The notes: generated from the letters alone by a model not told the origin. 64,000 bases of DNA from Photorhabdus bodei (GCF_003287735.1 NZ_NSCM01000002.1:124001-188000); one strand, 5' to 3'. Positions 1 through 8,389 are shown, numbered from the stretch's first letter. Made by a program: numbers and translations.

Positions 1-897
1 CCTAAATAAAAACTTATTTCTCTTCCGAATAAATTCAGCATCTTGTCTTTGATAAGAAAAATCGGATAAAAAAGAAGAAAGCTCATCAAATCTTTTGGAT
101 GCTAGCATTTTCCACATTAGCTGGCCTTTTAGGCTTAAAGCTTTTGATTTAACTTTCTTCATAAAGATTTCACGATCTTCGTTATGGTATTGCGTGTCCA
201 TATCTTGATAAATCGTGTCCCAAGCTTGGATTTCATCTATATAATTCTTTACATCCCACTTCTTATTCATGATGGAGTCATTTCGGTAAATATAGTTATA
301 AAGATATTCTGGGATGTAAGAAAATTTTGCTTTACAGATACATAACAAAATAAATGAAATATCTTCTCCTACAATTAGGTTTTCATCAAACCAAATTTTA
401 TTTCCTAGCAAAAAATCACGTTTAATTAACATGCAACAAATACCAAAATAATCAAAATTCAAAAAATTGAATGCCAGATTATTTAAATCTCGATAATCTT
501 TAGAACAAATCTCTTTGCCTATATAAACATTCTTGAACAAACAAAAAGTAATATCACTCTTTGTCTCACTATTTTTTCGCAACACCGATTCAATAAACGA
601 AGGCTCAAAAGAGTCATCACTATCTAGGAAAGTGACATAATCCCCTTTGGCTTTACTTAAGCCAACGTTTCTTGCTGCGGAAATCCCTCTGTTTTCTTGA
701 GAAAATACCTCAATATTGAAGTATTGTTCAGACAACCGGTTAAGAACATCCATTGTGCCATCAGTTGATCCATCGTTGACAATGATGATCTCAGTGTTTT
801 TATATGTCTGATTAAGAACACTATTAATAGAATTTTCTATAATATCTTCGACATTAAAGGCCGGGATGATAATTGAAACTAATATATCGTTGTTCAT
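1..897 (-). CDS. Family 2 glycosyltransferase (C-terminus outside window)
   Basis: Open frame of 299 codons that runs off the left edge. The start ATG at 897 follows a strong GGAGGA ribosome site. The N-terminus is a GT-A fold: a beta strand SIIIPAFNVE, the nucleotide-sugar motif NDGSTDGT at residues 41-48, and the metal-binding DSDD at 92-95 after an ENRGISAARN helix. GT2 enzymes transfer a sugar from a nucleotide donor, here probably to LPS or capsule in the cytoplasm; donor and acceptor cannot be read from the sequence. It is divergent from the GT25 gene at 1503, so both may belong to a surface-glycan locus extending left. Confidence 0.9.
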   Translation of the reverse strand, partial: MNNDILVSIIIPAFNVEDIIENSINSVLNQTYKNTEIIIVNDGSTDGTMDVLNRLSEQYFNIEVFSQENRGISAARNVGLSKAKGDYVTFLDSDDSFEPSFIESVLRKNSETKSDITFCLFKNVYIGKEICSKDYRDLNNLAFNFLNFDYFGICCMLIKRDFLLGNKIWFDENLIVGEDISFILLCICKAKFSYIPEYLYNYIYRNDSIMNKKWDVKNYIDEIQAWDTIYQDMDTQYHNEDREIFMKKVKSKALSLKGQLMWKMLASKRFDELSSFLSDFSYQRQDAEFIRKRNKFLFR

Positions 898-1502
898 AAT
901 AGTACAATCCTCCAGTTATCTACAGGAATTTTCTGGATTTATTCAATGAAGAGCTTTTAATATTGAATATATATTCTGATATAAATACATGTGTGAATTG
1001 AACTAACATCAGTATTCTTGCTCCTAATTGTCAAATTTAAAGGTATTTAATTGATTATCAATATGATTGATATAGGGTATTATACCTCTTTTCCTCATTA
1101 ATTGTATCAATTCATTACCAAAGTAAAGATTTACTGTGAAAAATGTTCTCTATCTAGCAACATTATTACTCCTTCACTGATAGATCAGTGCTGTATCATC
1201 ACACTTCCATCATCTTTTTATGGCTTTTAAGCTGCATTTTTGCTGTTATATCGGCTCAGATATTAGTTTTAGTACAATTTAGGAATATAGCTCCCTATAG
1301 GCTAGTAATTACTGTAAGATTAACAATAGCTATCCGAATTCAGGTTTATAGAGCAGCAATATTTTCTGTATAAAAAAATTAGTATATTTTTTACTAATGA
1401 GAATTACACTGTAGACTTATTTTTCACCATGTAAAATCGATTGCACAATGTAATTATAATGTTGATATTCATTACTGAAAAAATCATCTAGAATAAAAAT
1501 AT
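898..1502. other. AT-rich divergent intergenic region
   Basis: About 600 bases separate two divergent glycosyltransferase genes. It is very AT-rich and must hold both promoters, but I cannot place them with confidence. A 61-codon frame at 1188-1373 has no ribosome site and no recognisable similarity, and I do not regard it as a gene. Confidence 0.4.
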
Positions 1503-2246
1503 ATGAAAATATTTATCGTTAACCTAAAGAAAGATATAGAACGAAAAAAATCCATACAGCATCAATCTGAAAAATTAGAGCTTGATGTTGAGTTCATTGA
1601 GGCTGTGAATGGCCGAGAATTATCACAAGATGAAATTAAATTATTTTGTCCAGATTTTCATAAAAGTTCAATGACTTTGGGTGAGCTAGGTTGTTCTTTG
1701 AGCCATTTAAAAATTTACGAAAAAATGGTTAAAGAAAATATACAACTCGCTTTGATTATGGAAGATGATGCTGAAATAGGCAGAGATATTAGGGAAATAT
1801 TGGATTTTTTAATAACTATAGACAATAAGAATCTCCATAAACCAAATATTTTTTTATTAAGTAAAGTTAATGAGTACATAGACACTTTCAAAAAACCACT
1901 CATCAAAGATTACCATTTAGTTAGTGTTATCGATGCGGCTTTAACTCATGGTTATGTTGTAAACAAATCTGCTGCAAAACGCTTACTTGATTTTTTACGT
2001 CCTGTATGGCTAGTAGCAGACGAGTGGAAATTGCTTAGAGAAAATAATGTAATCAAACTTAAAGCTGTTGTGCCTTCCGTTATAAATTTCACAGAACATT
2101 CCCGCAACTCATCTATAGGAAATGAAGGTCACTCAACAGTAAACGAGCTAGATATACAAAAAAGAAAACGCAAATTTTTAACAGCTTTGCGTTTGATGTT
2201 TTGGCGTGTATTTGTTCGTTCGTGGGTTAAAAAAGTCAGGCCATAA
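1503..2246 (+). CDS. Family 25 glycosyltransferase (LPS/LOS biosynthesis)
   Basis: 247 residues. The N-terminus MKIFIVNLKKDIERKKSI is the classic GT25 opening (LgtB/Lex1/Lic2A family), followed by FIEAVNGREL, the motif GELGCSLSHLKIY near residues 60-72 and the acidic EDDAEI near 87-92, which is the family DxD-like site. These enzymes add galactose or a related sugar to lipooligosaccharide. Length matches the family and no transmembrane segment is seen. The lysine/arginine-rich C-terminus could give peripheral membrane contact. The sugar specificity cannot be assigned. Confidence 0.88.
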   Translation: MKIFIVNLKKDIERKKSIQHQSEKLELDVEFIEAVNGRELSQDEIKLFCPDFHKSSMTLGELGCSLSHLKIYEKMVKENIQLALIMEDDAEIGRDIREILDFLITIDNKNLHKPNIFLLSKVNEYIDTFKKPLIKDYHLVSVIDAALTHGYVVNKSAAKRLLDFLRPVWLVADEWKLLRENNVIKLKAVVPSVINFTEHSRNSSIGNEGHSTVNELDIQKRKRKFLTALRLMFWRVFVRSWVKKVRP

Positions 2247-2336
2247 TTTTTTATGATTACGGCCACAATTAAGATATGTATAACTATGACTTACAGAATA
2301 GTATTTTTATTTAGCTTATCTTTTAAAGTTACTTTG

Positions 2337-2726
2337 TTATTTAATATCGTATTGTGCCGGACTTTCTTTGATACGATTATCAATGTACTGAATGAGTGTA
2401 TCAGGCAGTGAGATATTAATACGCTACTGCTTTCCGGAAAATTCAGATAAATCAACATCAATAACAAACCAACTATCAATGTATTGATATTCTGCGTTTT
2501 TTGCATAAACCAGATAGCCAGCATCCTGAATATGTTCAACTGTTCTATTATTCGCAACCATATCTTCTACTGTTAACAAGATAGCCTCACGCGCCATTAT
2601 CGCAATGTCTTCTTTATTATTAGCGGCAGAAAAACAGCCATAATCTTCGGCACATAGCGCAGGAATGACCAAACCATACGCTGTATTTTCATTTTTCGAT
2701 AACTCAACACCTACTGAAAAAAACAT
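2337..2726 (-). pseudogene. hicB: HicB-family antitoxin, interrupted by an amber codon
   Basis: Starting at the ATG at 2726 (GGAGG six bases upstream) the frame reads MFFSVGVELSKNENTAYGLV, a HicB partial RNase-H-like fold, and continues through VDLSEFSGKQ. A TAG at about 2424 stops it. The next codons in the same frame still read RINISLPDTLIQYIDNRIKE, the expected HicB C-terminal ribbon-helix-helix segment, until TAA at 2337-2339. The DNA-binding domain is therefore separated from the N-terminal domain and the C-terminus is also shortened. The partner hicA just upstream is broken as well, so the module is probably dead. Suppression of the amber codon is a less likely alternative. Confidence 0.8.
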
Positions 2727-2750
2727 GATGACCTCCAAAGTCGTCGGGGA

Positions 2751-2905
2751 TTAAACTCTCGCCATTTTCTTTATAGATTTGACAATACCGATAGGCAGAT
2801 CTTTTTTGGGATGCGTAACTGGAAATGTCTTTCCGGTTATTGGTAACTCCTTCTAAGTTCGCGTCCAACAGCAATCAGCTCTTTTATCAGGTTGGTTGAT
2901 TTCAT
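2751..2905 (-). pseudogene. hicA: HicA-type mRNA interferase toxin, deleted and frameshifted
   Basis: The ATG at 2905 follows GGGAGGAT and opens MKSTNLIKELIAVGRELRR, the HicA N-terminus, then SYQ and a stop. In the adjacent frame from about 2856 down to TAA at 2751 the sequence reads PITGKTFPVTHPKKDLPIG, the normal HicA C-terminus. The section with the catalytic-histidine GSHH motif is missing at the junction. A deletion of about ten codons with a frame change fits. It lies directly upstream of the broken hicB in the normal hicA-hicB order. Confidence 0.8.
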
Positions 2906-3132
2906 ATCCTCCCAACCTGACATAAGCATATGCACGCATACACACAAAGTAAATTTATTTATCTCAAATGAACTTGCGTTAAAACGCAAAGTGATGCTAA
3001 TTTCCTGTATGTTTTCCACTCAATTATTGTTCGTAATTCCATCATAGTTAATATATTTCTTTCTCAATCATTATTTTGGTTATTTATTGGCACTCAGATC
3101 TGCCCAATTTTTACCATATTGAGTCCCATTGA

Positions 3133-3185
3133 ATGCCTTTAAAAGCTGCTTTGACAAAGATTGCCGTCAGTTAATGAACTACAGA
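3133..3185 (+). pseudogene. Remnant of a tail-fibre constant region
   Basis: Spread over two frames, this short stretch reads KAALTK and then LPSVNELQKAL, the sequence that normally precedes LTETVSLAKSAV in Photorhabdus-type fibres. Two single-base shifts and a stop at 3172-3177 uncouple it from the fibre frame beginning at 3196. The rest of the N-terminal shaft and tail-attachment domain is missing upstream. This suggests the constant part of the fibre gene was lost. Confidence 0.5.
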
Positions 3186-3204
3186 AAGCCTTGGTTTGAC
3201 GGAA
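3179..3204. repeat. Left DNA-invertase-type crossover site
   Basis: A 26-base site whose core 3186-3197 is AAGCCTTGGTTT, one base from the AAACC-NN-GGTTT core of gix/cix-type serine-invertase sites. The outer half GACGGAA matches the right-hand site at 6534-6559 in inverted orientation. It sits exactly at the start of the sequence shared by the two fibre genes. Confidence 0.6.
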
Positions 3205-4260
3205 ACAGTGAGTTTGGCGAAAAGTGCGGTGCCGAGCAGTCGGAAAATTAACGGCAAGGCGTTGAGTGGGGATGTCAGTTTGAATGCCGGAGATGTGGGG
3301 GCAATATCGACCAATGGTGGAAATTATCCAGAGTATTTTAGATTTAAACAAGTCGAGACGATTCCAAACGAACGTAACGCAACGATGTTAGTTTCTGAAT
3401 CTGGAGGGAAACCGACAAGTACGATGGTTGCATTTACAAGTTATGCCTGGTACGACAATTATATTAAAACGGGTATTGTGCGTGGTGGTAGCGTAGATAC
3501 CTTGGGATATGCTGTAGATATTAATGCGAAGCGTGTGTTAACCGTATCACCGGACGGGAAAGTAAATACCACACAATTTATTGCTCAATCATTTATTGCC
3601 GGTAGCGGCGGTATGCAAGCAGGTACAAAAGATGCGGCTAGTTTTGATGGGAATAATGTTGAACTTATATCGTGGTTTGGTATCGGGTTGAGAGCAACAA
3701 TAGATCAGAAGACACGAATTTTTTTTAATACGCGTAATGGCGATATTTTCACAAAAGGGACAATTCATATTGGTGATGCAATACACTATTACGATGGGAA
3801 CACTACGGGATCAATATGGGGCGGTGACTTACATAGTTATATAAACAATAATTTTAGCAGAAAGAATGATGGAATTCCTGTCGGCTCGCCCATCCCTTGG
3901 CCTCTACCAAATCCTCCATCAGGTTATCTTACGTGTAACGGCCAATCATTTAATAAATCGCTATATCCACAATTAGCTATGGCTTATCCATCAGGTGCGC
4001 TTCCTGATTTACGCGGTGAATTTATCCGTGGTTGGGATGATGGGCGCGGTGTAGATAGTGGCCGAGGGGTTTTGTCATGGCAAGCTGACGAGTTTAAATC
4101 CCATAGCCATACTTTGAATGGAGATGATGCAGGCTCATGGGGTAGTCATGTTGGTCGGGGTAATGGTAACGCAAGGGGTCTCGACCCAACTAATAAAACC
4201 GGTGGCAATGAAACCCGCCCCCGCAATATTGCATTTAACTACATAGTAAGGGCAGCATAA
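3196..4260 (+). CDS. Tail-fibre C-terminal (variable) protein, cassette copy 1
   Basis: 354 residues if read from the TTG at 3196; no ATG or ribosome site is evident, so this is probably the variable 3' part of a fibre gene that has lost its 5' end. Residues 1-36 (LTETVSLAKSAVPSSRKING onward) are the same as in the opposing copy at 5697-6542. The middle is unique. Residues about 230-354 form a phage tail-collar domain with GYLTCNGQSF and DLRGEFIRGWDD, ending NETRPRNIAFNYIVRAA. The stop overlaps the tfa start (TAATG), so the two are translationally coupled. Such tips bind cell-surface receptors. Confidence 0.75.
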   Translation: MTETVSLAKSAVPSSRKINGKALSGDVSLNAGDVGAISTNGGNYPEYFRFKQVETIPNERNATMLVSESGGKPTSTMVAFTSYAWYDNYIKTGIVRGGSVDTLGYAVDINAKRVLTVSPDGKVNTTQFIAQSFIAGSGGMQAGTKDAASFDGNNVELISWFGIGLRATIDQKTRIFFNTRNGDIFTKGTIHIGDAIHYYDGNTTGSIWGGDLHSYINNNFSRKNDGIPVGSPIPWPLPNPPSGYLTCNGQSFNKSLYPQLAMAYPSGALPDLRGEFIRGWDDGRGVDSGRGVLSWQADEFKSHSHTLNGDDAGSWGSHVGRGNGNARGLDPTNKTGGNETRPRNIAFNYIVRAA

Positions 4261-4886
4261 TGACTGAACAAAAATATTCTTTAGAACCAGAAACAGCAAT
4301 ATTAGGTAAAGATGGATTAGCAGAAAAAGCGGGCTGGTTGACAATCTACCATGCAGCGCCTCATTCAAGGGAATTTATCGGCGCAACACCAGAATACCTG
4401 ATGGAAGGAATAGGAATACCGGCCAGTTCCTATACAGATGCTCCGACACTTCCTGAATCCGATTCTCTGGCTGTCAGGCGCACAGCAGACGGAAATCACT
4501 GGGAAATTGTCCCCGATTACCGTGGAAAAACAGCTTACAACACACAAACTCGCTCACCGCAAGAAATTACTGAGCTGGGTGAACTACCCGAAACCCTGAC
4601 ATTCGAACAACCGGCTACTCATTTTGATCGATGGGATGGCTCAAAGTGGGTGACTGACAAAGCAGCAATAAAGGACAGTGAGATTGAGCAGGCAAAGCAA
4701 TTACGCGACACACTGTGTACACAATCTAATGAAACCATTACGTTGCTCCAATATGCCGTTGATACTGGATTAGCTTCGGAAGAGGAACAGACACTGTTAC
4801 TTGAATGGAAAAAATATCTGGTATTGCTGAACCGTGTTGACACTTCATTGGCCCCTGATATTAAGTGGCCTGAGATACCAGAATGA
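4260..4886 (+). CDS. Tail-fibre assembly chaperone (Tfa), copy 1
   Basis: 208 residues, start overlapping the fibre stop. The N-terminal part has VPDYRGKTAYN-type sequence, and the C-terminal part has the Tfa (Caudo_TAP) pattern with LLQYAVDTGLASEEEQTLLL, LEWKKYLVLLNRVDTS and a final KWPEIPE. Tfa proteins chaperone trimerisation of the fibre tip and are usually matched to the adjacent fibre. It is paralogous to the protein at 5071-5697 but clearly diverged, as expected for two alternative fibre/chaperone pairs of an inversion cassette. Confidence 0.88.
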   Translation: MTEQKYSLEPETAILGKDGLAEKAGWLTIYHAAPHSREFIGATPEYLMEGIGIPASSYTDAPTLPESDSLAVRRTADGNHWEIVPDYRGKTAYNTQTRSPQEITELGELPETLTFEQPATHFDRWDGSKWVTDKAAIKDSEIEQAKQLRDTLCTQSNETITLLQYAVDTGLASEEEQTLLLEWKKYLVLLNRVDTSLAPDIKWPEIPE

Positions 4887-4895
4887 CAACAATAA

Positions 4896-4913
4896 GGGCT
4901 GCTTATGCAGCCC
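4896..4913 (+). terminator. Hairpin after tfa copy 1
   Basis: GGGCTGCTTATGCAGCCC forms a perfect 7-bp stem nine bases after the tfa stop. No clear T-run follows, so it is a weak or partial terminator candidate. Confidence 0.45.
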
Positions 4914-5070
4914 AATGACAATCGAAGTCAGAAATCTCACATGTCATTTGAATTGATAAAATTTTCTACCTGTTCGGCAGTATACATGCTCTTCAAAAAT
5001 CAGCATTTCTAAGCTACTTGTACAGTAATAAGTTATTGCTAAACGCATTTAAAAACATATGTCAACACTT

Positions 5071-5697
5071 TTATTTCGGCACTTCTGGCCATTTTACTTC
5101 AGGCGCTTGATTCACATCTACACGAGTAAGCAATACTCTGTATTTTCTCCACTCCAATAGAGCTTCTTTCTCTGAGTCGTTAGCGACTTCCAAGTCCACA
5201 GAGTCTTGTAGCAAGGAGATTGTTTCATTTGCTTGTTGTAATAGTGCTGCTTGCTGTTGCTTTGCTTCGTTGATTTGATGGGCTTTAAGAAGGTCTTTAT
5301 CAACTATCCACTCTTTACCGTTCCATGTGTCATAATCGGTGTCGGGTTTCTTGAATGTCATAGTTTCCGGTAACTCACCGATTTCAGTTATCTCAATCGG
5401 CTCTCGTGTTAACGTGTCATAAACGATTTTTCCGCGATAATCAGGCACGATTTGCCAACACTTACCATCTACACTACGACAGACCGCTTTGTCATCAGAA
5501 TCGGGAAGTTTAGGCGCATCAGGATAAGCACCCACTGATAAACTGACACCCAACATGACATATTCAATATCAGAGTTTGTGAATTCTCTCGTGATTTGAC
5601 TCGAGTGATAAACTTTTATCCAGCCTGCTTGAATTGCTAATCCGTCTTCACCCAATACGGCTGTTTCATGTTCTAAAGAGTATTTTTGTTCTGTCAT
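5071..5697 (-). CDS. Tail-fibre assembly chaperone (Tfa), copy 2
   Basis: 208 residues, same length and fold as copy 1: MTEQKYSLEHETAVLGEDGL at the N-terminus, VPDYRGKIVYD in the middle, SLLQDSVDLEVANDSEKEAL and EWRKYRVLLTRVDVNQAPEV near the end. Its ATG overlaps the stop of the minus-strand fibre gene (TAATG). It faces copy 1 tail to tail across about 180 bases, the arrangement expected at the centre of an invertible fibre segment. Confidence 0.88.
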   Translation of the reverse strand: MTEQKYSLEHETAVLGEDGLAIQAGWIKVYHSSQITREFTNSDIEYVMLGVSLSVGAYPDAPKLPDSDDKAVCRSVDGKCWQIVPDYRGKIVYDTLTREPIEITEIGELPETMTFKKPDTDYDTWNGKEWIVDKDLLKAHQINEAKQQQAALLQQANETISLLQDSVDLEVANDSEKEALLEWRKYRVLLTRVDVNQAPEVKWPEVPK

Positions 5698-6542
5698 TAT
5701 GCTGCTCTCACTATGTAGTTAAATGCGATGTTTCGGGGACGGGTTTCGTTTGCTGTGCGCGGTTCTCCGTTCACTCCGTCCGATACGGGTGAACTGACAA
5801 CATGTGTTTGAGTAATACGACCTGTGTATTCTGGCCCTCCATGCTGTGACGGGCTATCTGTTGCGCTCGCAGCTGTCGCATTCGGCCACGCTCTGTGAGT
5901 GTGACCTTGCATTGCGTCGGGCTGCCACGTTCCGCACACCCGTCCCGGATCAACTCCCCGGCTATCATCCCAGCCTCGAATAAACTCGCCTCTTAAATCA
6001 GGTACTCTGCCATTGGGATAAGCTTCTGCTAATTTTGGATATAGCGATTTGTCAAAGGATTGTCCGTTGCATGTGAGATAACCGACGGGTGTATATCTAT
6101 GCGGATACGGCAGCGGAACACCCACGGGAATGTTGTCATAACGCGCATCAAAATTGCCGTAATCTGCGGGTACTACAATCCCGTTTTTATAAATTGTTAA
6201 TGCTCGCTTCGAGTTAATATCAATGCCCGCACCGATCAGATCTACTGTTCCACCCCGGACAGCACCAACTGCAATCTCATTGCCATACCAGTTAGCTTTC
6301 ATATACGAACAAAGTGTTCCGGCGGGTGCGCCTGCATTTGTTGATATAAGTTGAACAGAGTTTCTTTCTTTTGCAATTGTTGCAATTTCTGAAAAATTAA
6401 ATGTTCCTTGATAATTTCCACCCGTCGCTGAGACTGCCCCCACATCCCCGGCATTCAAACTGACATCCCCACTCAACGCCTTGCCGTTAATTTTCCGACT
6501 GCTCGGCACCGCACTTTTCGCCAAACTCACTGTTTCCGTCAA
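5697..6542 (-). CDS. Tail-fibre C-terminal (variable) protein, cassette copy 2
   Basis: 281 residues from a TTG at 6542 that lies inside the crossover site. As with copy 1 there is no convincing initiation signal, so it is a silent or promoterless variable segment. The first 36 residues match copy 1. The centre differs and is shorter. The C-terminal tail-collar domain has VGYLTCNGQSFDKSLYPKL and DLRGEFIRGWDDSRG and ends NETRPRNIAFNYIVRAA. It is coupled to its own tfa downstream. Confidence 0.75.
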   Translation of the reverse strand: MTETVSLAKSAVPSSRKINGKALSGDVSLNAGDVGAVSATGGNYQGTFNFSEIATIAKERNSVQLISTNAGAPAGTLCSYMKANWYGNEIAVGAVRGGTVDLIGAGIDINSKRALTIYKNGIVVPADYGNFDARYDNIPVGVPLPYPHRYTPVGYLTCNGQSFDKSLYPKLAEAYPNGRVPDLRGEFIRGWDDSRGVDPGRVCGTWQPDAMQGHTHRAWPNATAASATDSPSQHGGPEYTGRITQTHVVSSPVSDGVNGEPRTANETRPRNIAFNYIVRAA

Positions 6543-6559
6543 ACCAAGGTTTTATAGAA
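6534..6559. repeat. Right DNA-invertase-type crossover site
   Basis: TTCCGTC-AAACCAAGGTTT-TATAGAA. The 12-base core at 6541-6552 matches the AAACC-NN-GGTTT consensus of serine-invertase sites (gix, cix) with a central AA. The left site has TT in the same strand, so the pair is in inverted orientation and recombination would invert 3190-6548. No invertase gene is in the window. Confidence 0.65.
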
Positions 6560-6973
6560 TTCATAAATTAACAATAAATCGTGTTGAAGCAGTGTGCTGG
6601 GGCATTAAATGGGGATTGAAAGGGTAAAAACTGGGTATATCTGTGTATTAATAAATGACCAAAATGGCGATTATGGGAAACAGAATTGCAAATGGTTTAA
6701 TTGTGAACAGTTATTGTTCATAAAATAACCTAAAAATGGTCAAGGTAGAGCACAGATATTGGCAAAATGCGTGCCTTTCCCAATCATAGTGGAAACATAT
6801 TGGCTATGATCTGTATCAGTCACTATCTTTTTCTGCTTTGCGTATTCTGATTCTGGAGATTTGTTACAACGAAATAAACTGAGAGTTACCTGTAATCTTG
6901 TATGGGGTTTGGTGACCATATCAAAGCAGGTCACTCCCAATTTTAGATAAAGTTTCAACTAACACATCCAAAT
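6560..6973. other. Non-coding or decayed region
   Basis: AT-rich sequence right of the fibre cassette. A minus-strand frame of 72 codons (6740-6958) starts at a TTG directly after a stop and contains KPHTRLQVTLSLF. I do not recognise it and think it is the tail of a decayed gene, perhaps once downstream of the truncated gene at 6974-7405. Confidence 0.35.
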
Positions 6974-7405
6974 TTATTTAACGGAAAGCTCTATATTTAC
7001 ACTTCGATTTCTTACCCAAAAAGCCTGGCTGTTATAACAAATCTGGCCTCCGCAGATAGCATTTTCAACTATATCAGGACACCCTTTAATCAATGCATAC
7101 CATTCAGGGCCAGATCCATCTGAATTTGCATGACCACGACCATGCCGAAATGTTAGTGTACAATTTTCTGTGTCTGTATTGGCAACATTAATATAACTAA
7201 CACTCCAATCGACAGTTTTGGTTTCATTTGTACATCCATCTATCCAGTTATTATTATCCTGTAAATTTCCCAGATAGGTTTTACCTGCCTCTAAGCGTAT
7301 TTTTTCATCTCCACTATCGTACATGCAATTAGATGATTGTGTAATAAGAGTAATACTCTTTGTCGCTGATGAGTTTTTAATTTGTAGTGCATATGTGGCT
7401 GATAA
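6974..7405 (-). pseudogene. Secreted-type small protein, 5' end lost at a truncated ERIC
   Basis: The frame reads (5' to 3') ASALSATYALQIKNSSATKS, then a cysteine-containing, polar, probably beta-rich domain with DNNNWIDGC, FRHGRGHANSDGSGPEWY and ICGGQICYNSQAFWV, ending NIELSVK. The opening looks like the end of a Sec signal peptide (ALSATYA) followed by mature protein. Upstream the frame runs into a truncated ERIC copy and hits TGA at 7415-7417, so the start codon and most of the signal peptide are gone. An internal ATG at 7324 would drop the export region. I do not recognise the family. Confidence 0.5.
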
Positions 7406-7494
7406 TGCACTCGCTCACCCCGGTCACATCGTTATCTATGCTCCCGGGGATTCGCTCCCTTGCCGTCGCGATGCATCTTGAAATCCATAGGGTA
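7406..7494 (-). repeat. Truncated ERIC repeat
   Basis: Matches the 3' two thirds of the reverse-oriented ERIC unit, from the CTCACCCCGGTCACAT region through CATCTTGAAATCCATAGGGTA, but lacks the CCCGTCATCTTTCAAG end. The breakpoint coincides with the lost 5' end of the adjacent gene, so one deletion probably removed both. Confidence 0.85.
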
Positions 7495-7497
7495 GCA

Positions 7498-7557
7498 CTC
7501 GACAATGTATTAAATCATCTCGCCAAAATCTATCGAAATAAGGTTTTGATTTATTAA
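7498..7557 (+). mobile_element. Remnant of an IS transposase 3' end, copy 1
   Basis: Twenty codons read LDNVLNHLAKIYRNKVLIY and a stop, followed by a GCTGAGTTTGTGGGGATT segment. The same unit recurs at 9976-10063 with a near-identical peptide, so both are probably terminal fragments of the same insertion sequence. The family is not identified with confidence. Confidence 0.45.
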
Positions 7558-7620
7558 TGCTGAGTTTGTGGGGATTCCCCTCAGCGTATTTGCGAGGTCG
7601 GTTTTTAACTTCGTCATTAT

Positions 7621-7797
7621 TTAAAATTCAACTAATCCCATCGAACCTAATAAAGCGGCAATTACAGGAATTAAAAATACTAATGCTATTAACGTACATA
7701 TAATTTTAATTATTGGGTTCTTGTATTTATACGCAGCATAGGAAGATATTAGCCCGATAGGGACAGTGAACCAACCGCATACGGGTTGCCTGTTCAC
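7621..7797 (-). CDS. Putative small membrane protein
   Basis: 58 codons from a GTG at 7797, with AAAGG seven bases upstream. The sequence contains VPIGLISSYAAYKY, then a hydrophobic segment ICTLIALVFLIPVIAALLG that would span the membrane, ending GLVEF. It is too short to classify and could be the tail of a decayed gene. The start lies inside a 9-bp inverted repeat. Confidence 0.35.
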   Translation of the reverse strand: MNRQPVCGWFTVPIGLISSYAAYKYKNPIIKIICTLIALVFLIPVIAALLGSMGLVEF

Positions 7798-7800
7798 TGT
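7763..7800. repeat. Inverted repeat / hairpin
   Basis: ACAGTGAAC at 7763-7771 is exactly repeated in inverse as GTTCACTGT at 7792-7800, with an inner CAACC...GGTTG pairing. It could form a long hairpin overlapping the start of the small membrane frame. Confidence 0.5.
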
Positions 7801-7980
7801 GTGCCTTTGATGTGATAGTAGTAAACTAAACTATTAGTACAATATTGCAAAGTGCTAATAGTACAATTTCTTTGTGTGATTTTGTTTTACTTATTTGATT
7901 TTTAATGAAATTATGGATATTGATGGAAGAAGGAGAAGAAAAACCCCTCTAACCGGGTGGGTAACAGGTGATATATGTCT

Positions 7981-8280
7981 TTAGAAGACGAGCTTTGCAA
8001 TACCAATTGCCAGACCAGTTATTCCTAACATTGTGGCGGCAATCCATTTGGTTTGAGTTGCAATAGATTGGTGAACCTCAATTCTCACAGATGCAATATC
8101 TTCCTTTGTTGCATAATTAGCTTTCATAATTGCGAGATCAGTCTTGATGAGGTTCAGATCATCTTCAAGTTTTTTTACTCTGATTTCAAGCATATCGTTG
8201 CTGCCTCCGTCACCACTATTGCCGCCTGTTTTAAATGGCAAATCACTTCTTATTGGAACCACGTTATCTCGTTTATTCAT
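7981..8280 (-). CDS. Coiled-coil protein with C-terminal membrane anchor (XhlA/holin-associated type)
   Basis: 99 residues. A Gly/Ser/Asp-rich N-terminus (KTGGNSGDGGSND) is followed by an amphipathic coiled coil, EIRVKKLEDDLNLIKTDLAI through TKEDIASVRIEVHQSI, and a single C-terminal transmembrane helix WIAATMLGITGLAIGIAKLVF. This resembles phage haemolysin XhlA-like or lysis-associated membrane proteins. The start overlaps the stop of the short frame upstream (ATGAATAA), suggesting translational coupling. A phage-derived origin is inferred, with no other lysis genes nearby. Confidence 0.65.
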   Translation of the reverse strand: MNKRDNVVPIRSDLPFKTGGNSGDGGSNDMLEIRVKKLEDDLNLIKTDLAIMKANYATKEDIASVRIEVHQSIATQTKWIAATMLGITGLAIGIAKLVF

Positions 8281-8389
8281 TGCTATCTTTCCCCATGATA
8301 GCAGGGTATTTCTGTTTTACCCACTCAAGAACTTGTGATGTATCTATCATCATTACAGTCACCGAATGCAGATAGAGCAGAACTTTCAT
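8273..8389 (-). CDS. Short hypothetical protein coupled to the coiled-coil gene
   Basis: 38 codons from ATG at 8389 (or 27 from the ATG at 8353): ends DTSQVLEWVKQKYPAIMGKD with a stop overlapping the next ATG. There is no good ribosome site for the longer form. The tight overlap with the downstream gene is the main reason to believe it is translated. Function unknown. Confidence 0.4.
   Translation of the reverse strand: MKVLLYLHSVTVMMIDTSQVLEWVKQKYPAIMGKDSNE

Noticed and set aside
1188..1373. 61-codon frame MLYHHTSIIFLWLL... between the glycosyltransferase genes
   Set aside because: No ribosome site, no recognisable motif and isoleucine/alanine-rich composition expected from AT-rich noise.
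3196..4260. Treating the TTG frame as a complete tail-fibre gene
   Set aside because: The TTG lies inside the crossover site, has no ribosome site, and the sequence before it is a frameshifted remnant of the fibre shaft.
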